Assembly (NCBI RefSeq): GCF_017834145.1
Contig: NZ_JAFIDA010000001.1
Coordinates: 3,117,804-3,181,803, forward strand
Source of the DNA: Leucobacter exalbidus
GTDB taxonomy: Bacteria > Actinomycetota > Actinomycetes > Actinomycetales > Microbacteriaceae
Reading direction: 5' to 3'
Length of the DNA stretch: 64,000 nt
The notes under the pieces are model-generated. The model saw only the letters and a program-made list of their open reading frames with translations. It was not told the DNA's origin and did not search any database. The position numbers and the translations under genes are program-made. Shown in pieces: positions 15,266 to 24,028 of this stretch (position 1 is its first letter; every line of letters begins with the position of its first letter).

Positions 15266-16368
15266 GCGCGACAACCTATGACCTCGTAGTAGTGGGCGGC
15301 GGCATCGTCGGCCTGGGCGCAGCATACGCCGCGGTGAAGCGCGGGCAGCGAGTGCTCGTCATCGAGCGCGGTGCTTCTGCCACCGGCGCCAGCATTCGCA
15401 ACTTCGGTCACCTGTGCAGCGGCGTACACTCGGGCGACGCCCGCGAGTACGCGCTCGTGGCCCGCGAACTGTGGCTGCAGCTGTCTCGCGACGCCGACTT
15501 CTGGGTGCGCGAGAGCGGCACCCTGATCGTCGCGCGGCATGCAGACGAACTCGCGCTGCTCGAAGCGGCCGCGAACGAGAGCAGCATCAAGCTGCTTGAC
15601 CGTGCCGAAGTGGAGGCCACGTCGCCGGTAGCACCGGGCGTCTCGGTCGGCGGCGGCATCGTTGACCGGGCGCTGCAAACCAACCCGCGCACCGCGCTGT
15701 ATGCGATCACGAACCACCTCGCCGCCCTCGGCGTCGAGTTTCAGTTTCGCACCGCCGTCACCCGCGTGCAGACGGGGCTCGTCGAAACCACCCGCGGCAA
15801 GGTATCAACCGCGCAGGTTGTAGTTGCCGTCAACCACGACCTCGACCACCTGTACCCCGAGCTGGCCGAAGAAGCCGGCGTCGAGCGGTGCGCCCTCGAC
15901 ATGATGCGGGTGCAGGCGACGCTGCGCCACCCGATGAACAACCCCATTCTGACGGGCTGGTCGATGCTGCGCTACCACAGCTTCGCGAAGCGCGACGAAG
16001 CGAAAGCGGTGCGTGAGCGGCTGCACAGCGAACGCCCCGACCTCGCCGCCATCGACATCAACCAGATGTACACGCAGCTGCCCGATGGCAGCCTGCTCGT
16101 GGGCGACACCCACACCCGCGACCTCGTCGCCTCACCGTTTCAGTCGGAGGATGCCCAGCAGGTCATGCTCGACGAAGCACAGGCACTGTTTGGTATCGAG
16201 GCGCCCCGCGTCATCGAACGCTGGCAGGGCGTCTACGCCAGCGCGGGTGGCTCAGGCTTCCTGTCACGCGAGATCGAACCCGGCGTGCGGGCCCTCATCG
16301 TGACGAGCGGCAACGGTATGACCTGCGGGCTCGGCTTCGCCGAACGAGAACTCCAGCCCATCTTTTAG
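15262..16368 (+). CDS. FAD-dependent amine oxidase of phosphonate clusters (TIGR03364 type)
   Basis: DAO/glycine-oxidase-like flavoprotein of 368 residues. The ADP-binding motif VVVGGGIVGLGAAYAAVKRG is at about 8-27 and a GATGASIRNFGHLCSG-type segment follows, which marks the phosphonate-associated clade. The C-terminus has the flavin-contacting SGNGMTCGLGFAE. ATG at 15262 overlaps the phnE stop (ATGA). Enzymes of this clade recur with PhnX-like proteins; recent biochemical work as I recall it (PbfC/PbfD) assigns them oxidation of 2-aminoethylphosphonate or its N-methyl form to phosphonoacetaldehyde with release of ammonia or methylamine and hydrogen peroxide. No phnW transaminase is present, so this enzyme probably supplies the aldehyde to the next enzyme. 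Confidence 0.85.
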   Translation: MSATTYDLVVVGGGIVGLGAAYAAVKRGQRVLVIERGASATGASIRNFGHLCSGVHSGDAREYALVARELWLQLSRDADFWVRESGTLIVARHADELALLEAAANESSIKLLDRAEVEATSPVAPGVSVGGGIVDRALQTNPRTALYAITNHLAALGVEFQFRTAVTRVQTGLVETTRGKVSTAQVVVAVNHDLDHLYPELAEEAGVERCALDMMRVQATLRHPMNNPILTGWSMLRYHSFAKRDEAKAVRERLHSERPDLAAIDINQMYTQLPDGSLLVGDTHTRDLVASPFQSEDAQQVMLDEAQALFGIEAPRVIERWQGVYASAGGSGFLSREIEPGVRALIVTSGNGMTCGLGFAERELQPIF

Positions 16369-16374
16369 GCCTTG

Positions 16375-16403
16375 ATCGGGCCCGCCCAGCTGGCGGGCCC
16401 GAT
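16375..16403 (+). terminator. Intra-operon hairpin
   Basis: Perfect 12-bp GC-rich stem (16375-16386 with 16392-16403), loop CAGCT, seven bases after the FAD oxidase stop. No U-tract follows. It may attenuate or stabilise mRNA between the oxidase and the phosphonatase-like gene. Confidence 0.5.
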
Positions 16404-16468
16404 TCACAGCCGCGTGTGACCGCAACACCCACGATTTTCATACTTTCTTTCGCAGATTAGGACCCCTG

Positions 16469-17194
16469 ATGACCCAGGCATTCGTCTCTCCCATTGAACT
16501 CGTCGTCTTCGATATGGCCGGCACCACCGTGCTCGATGACGGCATCGTCGAGCAGGCATTCCAGCGCGCCGCCGAGCGCACCGGCGTCGCCGACCGCATG
16601 CCGTGGGACGAAGCGCTCGGGTATGTGCGCGAAACCATGGGGCGCTCAAAGATTGACGTTTTCACCCACCTCTCGGGCGGCGACGTCGACAAAGCCACCG
16701 CAGCCAGCCTCGCGTTCGAAGCGGCCTACGCCGAGATCGTGGCCGAGAGCGGCGCCGAAGAAATTCCCGGTGCGGCTGACCTCATCTCAGACCTGCGCGA
16801 CTCGGGCCGCAAGGTCGTGCTCACGACCGGGTTCGCCCCGCCCACCCGTGACGCGATCATCGCGTCCCTCGGCTGGGGATCGCTCGTCGACCTCGCCCTG
16901 TCACCCGTTGACGCCGGTCGCGGCCGCCCCGCCCCCGACCTCGTGCTCACCGCACTGCTGCGCACCCAGACCCACTCGGTCGAGCGCGTCGCCGTGTTCG
17001 GCGACACCACGAGCGATGTCGCCTCGGGCCGTCGCGCCGGCGCAGGCCTCGTGGCGGGCGTGCTCACCGGAGCCCACACAGGCGAAGCCCTGATGGAGGC
17101 CGGGGCAGACACCGTGCTCACGAGCATCACCGCCCTGCGCGGCCTGCCCGAGTTCACAGGGCTGCGCGCCGCCCCGGCACTGCAGGCGAGCTAG
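16469..17194 (+). CDS. Phosphonatase-like HAD hydrolase (PhnX-like, TIGR03351 type)
   Basis: Probably cleaves phosphonoacetaldehyde or a close analogue to an aldehyde and phosphate. The nucleophile motif is DMAGTT with Asp15 and Ala17: the usual second HAD Asp is replaced by Ala, a hallmark of phosphonatases. The cap domain keeps MGRSKID with Lys61, aligned to the Schiff-base Lys of PhnX (MGLLKID). Motif 3 uses Arg153 in GRPAPD where other HAD enzymes have Lys, and motif 4 is FGDTTSD (Asp179, Asp183). These features place it close to true PhnX. 241 residues, slightly shorter than PhnX. It follows the FAD oxidase and precedes the alcohol dehydrogenase, the arrangement seen in related phosphonate clusters. 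Confidence 0.88.
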   Translation: MTQAFVSPIELVVFDMAGTTVLDDGIVEQAFQRAAERTGVADRMPWDEALGYVRETMGRSKIDVFTHLSGGDVDKATAASLAFEAAYAEIVAESGAEEIPGAADLISDLRDSGRKVVLTTGFAPPTRDAIIASLGWGSLVDLALSPVDAGRGRPAPDLVLTALLRTQTHSVERVAVFGDTTSDVASGRRAGAGLVAGVLTGAHTGEALMEAGADTVLTSITALRGLPEFTGLRAAPALQAS

Positions 17195-17197
17195 ACC

Positions 17198-18559
17198 ATG
17201 ACCGCCGCTGACCGCGCCGCCACACAGGTCGCCACCGGGCCCGTCACCGTCGCGCCCGGTGACGAGCCGAGCGCCGCCGCAACGCGCACGCCGTGGTGGC
17301 GGCGGCGTGGCCGCGCGGCCAGCGATGCGCCCACCGGGCCCGAAGGCGCGGTCGGCGAAGAAACTGCTGGCACCACCCCGAACGGCGCAGGTGTTGAACC
17401 CGGCGCCGAGGGCGGCCCTCAGGCGACCGTGATGACGAACCCCGAGGCCGTGTCGATGCTCTTCATGGGCGAGGGAGCACCCCACGAACCCGGCGCCGTA
17501 CCCCACGTGGGGCTGCGCGCAGGCGAAGTGCTCGTGCGCATCGAACTCGCCACAGTGTGCGGCTCAGACGTGCACACCGTACTCGGGCACCGCACCGAAC
17601 CCACCCCGCTCGTGCTCGGCCACGAAGCCGTTGGCCACGTCGTCACCGTGGGCGGCGGGGGAGCCCGCTACACCGACGGTGGCGCCGTCACCGCGGGCGA
17701 CCGCGTGGTGTGGTCGGTGGCCGTGCACTGCGGCAACTGTGACCGCTGCCTGCGCGGAATCCCGCAGAAGTGCCAGACGCTCAAAAAATACGGCCACGAA
17801 CGCATCGAACACGGGTGGGAACTCAGCGGCGGCTTTGCCAGCCACATCCACCTGCTCGCCGGCACCCCGCTCGTGCGGGTCGATGAGCGTGTACCGGCCC
17901 AGGTGCTCGCCCCGGCCGGGTGCGGCATCGCGACCGCGTGGGCAGCGCTCGCCGCGGCCGAACGCACCGTGCCGGTGCACGGCGCACGCGTGCTCATCAC
18001 CGGTGGTGGCCTGATCGGGCTCGCGGCCGCAGCGATGGCGGCCGAGCGCGGGGCACACGTCACCCTCTCAGACCTCGACGCCGAAAGGCGATCGCTGGCC
18101 TACGAGTTTGGGGCGGCGCAGGCACATGATCCGGCGGGAGAGGCCGAGCTCGCCGAAGAGTTCGACATTGCGATCGATGCTTCGGGCGCCCCAGCGGCGG
18201 TCGCCTCGGGGCTCGAAGCCCTGAGCATCGGCGGGGTCGCCGTGTGGGTGGGCAGCGTGTTTCCCACCAAGCCCATCAAGATCGTGCCCGAGCGCGTCGT
18301 GCGCGGCCTGATTACCGTCACCGGGGTGCACAATTACACGCCGGTCGACCTTGAGGGTGCCGTCGCGTTTCTGCACGAACAGTGGCAGCGCTATCCCTTT
18401 GCGGGCCTCGTCGGTGAGACGCTCCCGCTGCACCACCTCGACCTCGCACTCGAGCGCGCGGCCCAGCACCTCGAAGTGCGGGTCGGCATCGACACCCAGG
18501 CGCCCGCCCCGCGCGACCCCGCGCTCGGCACGGCAACCTCGCCCATTCAGACGGCGTAA
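17198..18559 (+). CDS. Zinc-dependent alcohol dehydrogenase of phosphonate clusters (HpnZ type)
   Basis: Medium-chain dehydrogenase/reductase. Catalytic-zinc segment CGSDVHTVLGHR and GHEAVGHVV, structural-zinc cluster CGNCDRCLRGIPQKC, and a Rossmann motif ITGGGLIGLAAAAMAAERG are all present. The protein is 453 residues from ATG 17198, but its first 78 residues are Ala/Gly/Pro-rich and unlike any dehydrogenase; an internal ATG at 17432 would give the normal length of about 375. The upstream start lies three bases after the HAD stop, the internal one has only a weak ribosome site. Its role in the pathway is unknown; oxidation or reduction of an aldehyde/alcohol made by the phosphonatase reaction is the simplest idea. 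Confidence 0.85.
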   Translation: MTAADRAATQVATGPVTVAPGDEPSAAATRTPWWRRRGRAASDAPTGPEGAVGEETAGTTPNGAGVEPGAEGGPQATVMTNPEAVSMLFMGEGAPHEPGAVPHVGLRAGEVLVRIELATVCGSDVHTVLGHRTEPTPLVLGHEAVGHVVTVGGGGARYTDGGAVTAGDRVVWSVAVHCGNCDRCLRGIPQKCQTLKKYGHERIEHGWELSGGFASHIHLLAGTPLVRVDERVPAQVLAPAGCGIATAWAALAAAERTVPVHGARVLITGGGLIGLAAAAMAAERGAHVTLSDLDAERRSLAYEFGAAQAHDPAGEAELAEEFDIAIDASGAPAAVASGLEALSIGGVAVWVGSVFPTKPIKIVPERVVRGLITVTGVHNYTPVDLEGAVAFLHEQWQRYPFAGLVGETLPLHHLDLALERAAQHLEVRVGIDTQAPAPRDPALGTATSPIQTA

Positions 18560-18593
18560 GCTCCGCGCGACCCCGCGCACCACAGCGGCCGGT

Positions 18594-19286
18594 TCACTCA
18601 GGTGAGCCGGCCGCGGTGGTGGTGCGCGTAGCCGGCGGGCGAGACGGTTGACCCGCACGCTTCGCCGTGAGCAGCTGCCCCACGTCAACACCAAACTGGA
18701 GCGCGACGAGCAGCAGCGCCGCGACGGGTGGCCAGCCGAAGTAGTTGATTAACCAGACCCCCAGCAAAATCGTCACGTGCAACACGAAGATGCGCGGGTA
18801 GGGCGCCCAAAACAGTTGCATCACCGGCGGCAGATTCGCCCGCGGTGTGAAACAGCCGATCACGAGCTGCACCAGCGAAGCGAGCGCCCAGTACAGCACA
18901 ATGCCGCGCAGATCGAAGGCGCCCTGCGGCGCCGCGCCCCCGGGCCCCGCGAACAGCGACGAGAACACCCCCAACACGATGAGCATCACAAAGACGCCGT
19001 GCACGAGCGTGAATAAGCCATAGTGCACCGCAAAGAATAGCATCGCGAAGGGCTTGGGCATCGCGCCTGACGACTGCCGGCCGTTCACCGTAAACGTGAC
19101 CCCGCCCGCCACACTCGCCGCGGGCTGGGTCTTCGTGCGAAACATGTCGAGCTCGGCACGCGCGCCCGCCGTGATGTTCTGCAACCAATACAGCACCAGC
19201 ACCGAACGCCAATCCCAGTCGAAGAACACAATGCCCACCACCGGGATCAGCAGATACACCACAGCGGACAGCGCGCGTTCAATCAC
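18594..19286 (-). CDS. DUF6498 family membrane protein
   Basis: About 230 residues from GTG 19286, with five to six hydrophobic segments. I recognise the family by VFFDWDWRSVLVLYWLQN near the N-terminus, FAMLFFAVHYGLFTLVHGVFV in the middle and FVLHVTILLGVWLI in the last third, which are the DUF6498 landmarks. Function unknown. It points away from pheS, with a shared intergenic region of about 120 bp. A longer in-frame start would add 35 residues that overlap the pheS promoter side and is not preferred. Confidence 0.8.
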   Translation of the reverse strand: MIERALSAVVYLLIPVVGIVFFDWDWRSVLVLYWLQNITAGARAELDMFRTKTQPAASVAGGVTFTVNGRQSSGAMPKPFAMLFFAVHYGLFTLVHGVFVMLIVLGVFSSLFAGPGGAAPQGAFDLRGIVLYWALASLVQLVIGCFTPRANLPPVMQLFWAPYPRIFVLHVTILLGVWLINYFGWPPVAALLLVALQFGVDVGQLLTAKRAGQPSRPPATRTTTAAGSPE

Positions 19287-19395
19287 CTCACCATCGTAGG
19301 TGCCACACGCCGCCCAGCACGCGCTTTCTTTCGTGCCGACACGCAGCAGCTGCACCCTGCGCACCAGATCGCCGCCGCGGCTCAGCCACACAGAG

Positions 19396-19401
19396 TAAGA
19401 T
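19396..19401 (+). promoter_or_regulatory. -10 box of pheS
   Basis: TAAGAT eight bases before the pheS GTG start, implying a nearly leaderless pheST transcript. No T-box or leader-peptide attenuator is visible. Confidence 0.4.
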
Positions 19402-19409
19402 GGAGCCTC

Positions 19410-20474
19410 GTGTCAGAGAGCGAATCGAATAGGCCAGCGGAGTCGAATCCGATCACCCAGGAAGCAGTCGATGTAGCGGTTGAAGCGGCGCTCGCCGCCT
19501 TCGCCGCGGCAGCCACTGTCGCCGACCTGAAAGTAGCGCGTGCACAGCACTCGGGCGAGGGCTCAGCCATCGCCCAGCTGAACGCGCAGATGCGTCAGGT
19601 TCCCAAGTCAGAAAAGGCCGCGACCGGCAAGATCATGGGCCAGGCCCGTGGCCGCGTCGAAGGTGCCTACAAGGGCCGCGAGGCTGAGGTTGCCGCTGCA
19701 GAGGCCGCAGCGCAGCTCGTCGCCGAGACCGTTGACGTCACGAGCGCGCCCGTGCGCCGCCGTGCTGGGAACCGTCACCCCCTCGCGCAGCTGCAGGACG
19801 AAGCCGCCGATGTGTTCATCGGTATGGGCTGGGAGATCGCAGAGGGCCCCGAGCTCGAGCACGAGTGGTTCAACTTTGATGCGCTCGGCTTTGATCCGGA
19901 TCACCCCGCGCGCGCCATGCAAGATACCTTCTTCGTGGAGCCCGCCGATCGTCACCTGCTGATGCGCACGCACACGTCGCCCGTGCAGATTCGGTCGCTG
20001 CTGGGCCGCGAACTGCCCGTGTACGTGGTGGCCCCGGGCCGCACGTTCCGCACCGATGAGCTTGACGCGACGCACACGCCCGTGTTCAGCCAGATCGAGG
20101 GCATCGCGATCGATCGCGGCCTCACGATGGCGCACCTGCGCGGCACGCTCGAGCACTTCGCACGCCAGATGTTTGGCGAAGAAGCGAAGATTCGCCTGCG
20201 CCCCAACTTCTTCCCGTTCACCGAGCCCTCGGCCGAGATGGACGTCTGGCAGCCCCACGCAAAGGGTGGCGCGCGCTGGGTCGAGTGGGGTGGCTGCGGC
20301 ATGGTCGACCCCAAGGTGCTGGCCGCCGCGGGCATCGACCCCGAGGAGTTTCAGGGCTTCGCGTTCGGCATGGGCATCGAACGCACCCTGCAGTTCCGCC
20401 ACGACATTAACGATATGAGAGACATGGTTGAGGGCGACGTTCGCTTCAACCGTCAGTTCGGAGGACTGGTCTAA
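19410..20474 (+). CDS. pheS: Phenylalanine-tRNA ligase alpha subunit
   Basis: Catalytic subunit of the alpha2-beta2 synthetase that charges tRNA-Phe. An N-terminal coiled-coil arm covers about 1-100. The class II core has motif 2 around GRTFRTDELDATHTPVFSQIEG and motif 3 in GFAFGMGIERTLQFRH. 354 residues, normal for the family. The start is GTG with GGAG seven bases before. Its stop overlaps the pheT ATG by one base. Confidence 0.97.
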   Translation: MSESESNRPAESNPITQEAVDVAVEAALAAFAAAATVADLKVARAQHSGEGSAIAQLNAQMRQVPKSEKAATGKIMGQARGRVEGAYKGREAEVAAAEAAAQLVAETVDVTSAPVRRRAGNRHPLAQLQDEAADVFIGMGWEIAEGPELEHEWFNFDALGFDPDHPARAMQDTFFVEPADRHLLMRTHTSPVQIRSLLGRELPVYVVAPGRTFRTDELDATHTPVFSQIEGIAIDRGLTMAHLRGTLEHFARQMFGEEAKIRLRPNFFPFTEPSAEMDVWQPHAKGGARWVEWGGCGMVDPKVLAAAGIDPEEFQGFAFGMGIERTLQFRHDINDMRDMVEGDVRFNRQFGGLV

Positions 20475-23104
20475 TGCGCGTACCACTGAGCTGGTTGGGC
20501 GAGTTCGTTTCGCTCCCCGAGGGGACCACCCCTGAGCAGGTGCACGCCGATCTCGTGCGCGTGGGCTTCGAAGAAGAATCGATTCGTGGCTTTGACGTCA
20601 CTGGCCCCGTTGTGGTCGGCGAGGTGCTGTCGCGCGAGCCCGAGGAGCACTCCAACGGCAAGACCGTCAACTGGTGCCAGGTGCGCGTTGCCGCCCCCGG
20701 TGCCCAGGCTGCTGACGGCGGCGAAGACGTGCGCGGCATCGTGTGTGGCGCTCACAACTTCGAGCCCGGCGATAAGGTCGTCGTCTCGCTGCCTGGCGCT
20801 GTGCTGCCCGGCGGCTTCGAGATCACCCCCCGCAAGACCTACGGCCACGTCTCTGACGGCATGATCGCTTCGGCGCGCGAGCTGTCGCTGGGCGAAGACC
20901 ACGACGGCATCATCGTGCTCTCGCGCCTCGGCCTCGATCCCGAGGTGGGCGAAGACGCGAAGGTGCTGCTGGGCCTGTCTGACAAGGCTGTTGAGATCAA
21001 CGTGACTCCGGATCGCGGCTACGCGTTCTCGGTGCGCGGTGTGGCCCGCGAGTGGGCACACTCAACGGGTGCAGATTTCGTTGATCCGGCGCTTGCCGGG
21101 TCGATTGCTGAGGCATCGGGCTTCGCAGTCACGCTCGCCGATGCGGCCCCGATTCGCGGCCGCGAGGGAGCCACCGGCTTCATCACCCGCGTCGTGCGCG
21201 GCATCGACGCGACGCGCCCCACCCCCGTGTGGATGTCGTCGCGCCTGCAGCTCGCCGGTGTGCGTGCCCTGTCGCTGCCCGTTGACATCTCGAACTACGT
21301 GATGCTTGAGCTCGGCCAGCCCCTGCACGCCTACGACCTCGCGAAGGTGACCGGCGGCCTCACGGTGCGCCGTGCCGCCGCGGGCGAAACGCTCGTCACG
21401 CTCGACGAGCAGGAGCGCACGCTGCACGCCGAAGACCTCGTGATCGCTGATGAGTCGGGGGTGATTGGCCTCGCCGGCGTGATGGGCGGCCAGTCGACCA
21501 AGACCTCAGACGACACCGTCGACGTCTTGGTTGAGGCCGCGACGTTCGACCCCGTGTCGATCGCCCGCAGCTCGCGCCGTCACAAGCTGCCCAGCGAGGC
21601 ATCGAAGCGCTTCGAGCGCGGCGTTGACCCGCTGGTGGCTCGCGCGGCCGCGCAGCGCATGGTCGACCTGCTCGTTGAGCTCGCCGGTGGCACCGTTGAC
21701 GCCCTCGGCGGCGACATCGTGGCACCGTGGGAGCCCGCGGCCGTCACGTTGCCGCTCGCTCGCGTCAACGGCCTGATGGGCGCTGACTACACCGATGCTG
21801 AGTCGCGCAGCGCACTCGAGATGATCGGTTGCACCGTCGTTGATGGCACAGGCGATCGCGAGCTCGTGGTGACGGCGCCGAGCTGGCGCTCAGACCTCAC
21901 CCGCCCCGCTGACCTGATTGAGGAAATCGCCCGCATTGTGGGCTATGACCGCATTCCGTCGGTGCTGCCCATCGCCCCCGCTGGCCGTGGCCTGACCCGC
22001 GAGCAGCGCCTGCGCCGCCGCGCGGCGAACACGATCACCGCGGCTGGCCTCGACGAGGTGCAGAGCTACCCGTTCGTATCACGTGCACAGCTCGACGCCT
22101 TTGGCGCCGGCGCTGAGGCTGCCGGTGCAGTCGAGGCCGCCGTGATGGCCGACCCCGCAGCCCCGGCCCCCACCCCCGCGGGTGAGGCCAAGGTTGAGGC
22201 GATTCGCCTGGCGAACCCGCTCGATGGCCAGTCGCCGTTCTTGCGCCGCTCGCTGCTGCCCGGTCTCGTGACCGCGGCCCAGCGCAGCGTCTCGCGCGGT
22301 GTTACTGACCTCGCGCTCGTCGAGTTCGGTTCGGTCTTCGAGCCCGCCGCCGATGGCGCGCAGCTCGGCACCGAGGAGGTGCCGCCGCTGGGCGAGCGCC
22401 CCTCTGAGGAGACGCTGGCCGTGCTGAACGCCTCGATTCCGGTGCAGCCGCGCCGTGCCGCAGGCCTGCTGCTGGGTGACGTTGTCGCCAAGCAGGCCGG
22501 CGAGCCCGCCCGCGAGTACGACTGGGCAGACGCGCTTGACGCGGCTCGCACGGTCGCCGCTGCGGTGTCGGCTGAGCTCGTCGTGACGCAGGGTGCACAC
22601 CGCGCGTTCCACCCCGGCCGCACGGCCGAGCTGGCCGTGCGCGTGGGCACCGACGCCGATGGCGAAGACGGTGGCCTCGAGGTCGTGGGTGTTGCCGGTG
22701 AGCTGCTGCCCGCGCTCGTCGCCGATCACCACCTGCCCGGTCGTGCCGTGGCGTTCGAGCTGAACCTTGAGCGCATCATCGAGCTCGCCCCGCGCGGGCC
22801 CGAGACCGCACAGCTCTCGACCTACCCGGCAGCGACGCAGGATCTCACCCTCGTGGTGGAAGCCGACGTTGCCGCGGGCGACTTGCTCGCTGTGGTGAAG
22901 GCCGGCGCGGGCGAGCTGCTCGAAGACGCTCACATCGTCGACGACTACCGCGGCAGCGGCATCGAAGACGGCCAGAAGGCGATCACGTTTGCGCTGCGGT
23001 TCCGCGCCAACGACCGCACGCTGAAGGCCGAAGAGGCCAGCGAGGCGAAGCTGGCCGGCGTTGCCGCCGCTGAGCTCGCGTTTGGTGCGCACCTGCGCGA
23101 CTAA
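20474..23104 (+). CDS. pheT: Phenylalanine-tRNA ligase beta subunit
   Basis: 876 residues. Domains in order: tRNA-binding OB fold (about 40-155), B3/B4 editing domain (about 215-385), B5 (about 415-490), catalytic-like core (from about 505), and the C-terminal ferredoxin-fold anticodon-binding domain (about 785-876, ending FRANDRTLKAEEASEAKLAG). The protein is some 30-50 residues longer than usual because of an Ala/Pro-rich insertion at about 543-576 between two core strands. ATG overlaps the pheS stop (TAATG). A strong terminator follows. Confidence 0.97.
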   Translation: MRVPLSWLGEFVSLPEGTTPEQVHADLVRVGFEEESIRGFDVTGPVVVGEVLSREPEEHSNGKTVNWCQVRVAAPGAQAADGGEDVRGIVCGAHNFEPGDKVVVSLPGAVLPGGFEITPRKTYGHVSDGMIASARELSLGEDHDGIIVLSRLGLDPEVGEDAKVLLGLSDKAVEINVTPDRGYAFSVRGVAREWAHSTGADFVDPALAGSIAEASGFAVTLADAAPIRGREGATGFITRVVRGIDATRPTPVWMSSRLQLAGVRALSLPVDISNYVMLELGQPLHAYDLAKVTGGLTVRRAAAGETLVTLDEQERTLHAEDLVIADESGVIGLAGVMGGQSTKTSDDTVDVLVEAATFDPVSIARSSRRHKLPSEASKRFERGVDPLVARAAAQRMVDLLVELAGGTVDALGGDIVAPWEPAAVTLPLARVNGLMGADYTDAESRSALEMIGCTVVDGTGDRELVVTAPSWRSDLTRPADLIEEIARIVGYDRIPSVLPIAPAGRGLTREQRLRRRAANTITAAGLDEVQSYPFVSRAQLDAFGAGAEAAGAVEAAVMADPAAPAPTPAGEAKVEAIRLANPLDGQSPFLRRSLLPGLVTAAQRSVSRGVTDLALVEFGSVFEPAADGAQLGTEEVPPLGERPSEETLAVLNASIPVQPRRAAGLLLGDVVAKQAGEPAREYDWADALDAARTVAAAVSAELVVTQGAHRAFHPGRTAELAVRVGTDADGEDGGLEVVGVAGELLPALVADHHLPGRAVAFELNLERIIELAPRGPETAQLSTYPAATQDLTLVVEADVAAGDLLAVVKAGAGELLEDAHIVDDYRGSGIEDGQKAITFALRFRANDRTLKAEEASEAKLAGVAAAELAFGAHLRD

Positions 23105-23118
23105 GCTGCATGCATTGA

Positions 23119-23157
23119 GCGCCCCTCACCAGTTCACCCTGGTGAGGGGCGCTTTTG
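23119..23157 (+). terminator. Rho-independent terminator of pheST
   Basis: Perfect 14-bp stem (23119-23132 with 23139-23152), loop TTCACC, followed by TTTT. It starts 15 bases after the pheT stop. Confidence 0.9.
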
Positions 23158-23209
23158 CGTTTGTGGGGGCTGGATTGGGGGAGCGTGTGCGCTAACTCAG
23201 GAGCTTTGA

Positions 23210-23267
23210 GTAACTCCGGAGGTTTGGGGCGGTATTGATCCGGAATTAGAAAATCCTCCGGAGTTAC
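23210..23267. repeat. 13-bp perfect inverted repeat in the pheT-gntR gap
   Basis: GTAACTCCGGAGG (23210-23222) is repeated in inverse at 23255-23267 with a 32-base spacer. A related half-site TAACTCAGGAG occurs at 23193-23203. The 258-bp gap between pheT and the GntR gene otherwise shows only a terminator and the operator at 23334. It could be a distal operator or a remnant of a mobile end. Confidence 0.45.
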
Positions 23268-23333
23268 TGCCGCCGCGGGGCTCGATGGGTGCGGGCTGTG
23301 AGGCCGGTCACCGGCATCTCACCTTGCACGCGG

Positions 23334-23347
23334 CCTTGCATGCAAGG
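23334..23347. promoter_or_regulatory. Palindromic GntR operator candidate
   Basis: CCTTGCATGCAAGG, a perfect 14-bp palindrome, lies three bases before a -10-like TATTCT (23351-23356) that is only six bases from the gntR ATG. Position over the core promoter fits autorepression by the FCD-type GntR regulator; the transcript would be leaderless. Confidence 0.5.
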
Positions 23348-23362
23348 GTGTATTCTTGACGC

Positions 23363-24028
23363 ATGGCAATACAACCCGGCACAGCATCAACGCTGGTGGG
23401 AAGCGCAGAGCGCGCCTATCAGCACACCAAACAGGCCATCATTCACGGTGACCTGGCGCCCGGGGCAATGATCAGCGAGGGGCAAATTGCCGAGGAGCTC
23501 GGCATCTCGAGAACCCCCGTGCACGAGGCGTTCTTGCGGCTCGACGTTGAAGAATTACTCACCCTGGCCTCGCGCAAGGGAGCGGTGGTGCGCCCCATGG
23601 CCCCGCACGAAGCGGCCGATGTGCTGGAAATGCGCGAGGCGATCGAGGCAGCGGCAGCGTCTCGGGTGATCTCGGCGGGTTTCGCTACCGCGCTGACACC
23701 CGCGCTTGACGCGCTGCTCGCGACGCAGGCCGAGGCTATTGAGAACGCCGACTTCGACGCGTTCGTTGAAGCAGACGACGCGTTTCACACCGCCGTGGTG
23801 ACCGCCTCGCGTAACCCTATTGCGCTGACCTTTACGCGCCAGCTGTGGGACCGGCAGCAGCGGCTGCGCCACCAGCTGTTTCGCGAAGCGCCCCAAGACA
23901 TGAAGACCGTGTTCGAACAGCACGGTGAACTCGCCCAGGCAGTGAAGAACGGCGGCGAAGCACACTACCGGCGGGTGCTCGCGGCCCACGTTTCGCTGCA
24001 TCGCCACCAGCACGGAGTTGAACTATGA
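23363..24028 (+). CDS. GntR-family regulator, FCD subfamily
   Basis: 221 residues. The winged helix is at about 15-75 (ISEGQIAEELGISRTPVHEAFLRL) and the all-alpha FCD effector domain at about 85-215, with the metal-ligand pattern Asp/His (ADDAFHTAVV) and a late His cluster (HVSLHRHQHG). It overlaps the MFS gene by four bases (ATGA). The pair is probably a substrate-induced uptake or export system for an organic acid-like effector, which cannot be named. Confidence 0.88.
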   Translation: MAIQPGTASTLVGSAERAYQHTKQAIIHGDLAPGAMISEGQIAEELGISRTPVHEAFLRLDVEELLTLASRKGAVVRPMAPHEAADVLEMREAIEAAAASRVISAGFATALTPALDALLATQAEAIENADFDAFVEADDAFHTAVVTASRNPIALTFTRQLWDRQQRLRHQLFREAPQDMKTVFEQHGELAQAVKNGGEAHYRRVLAAHVSLHRHQHGVEL

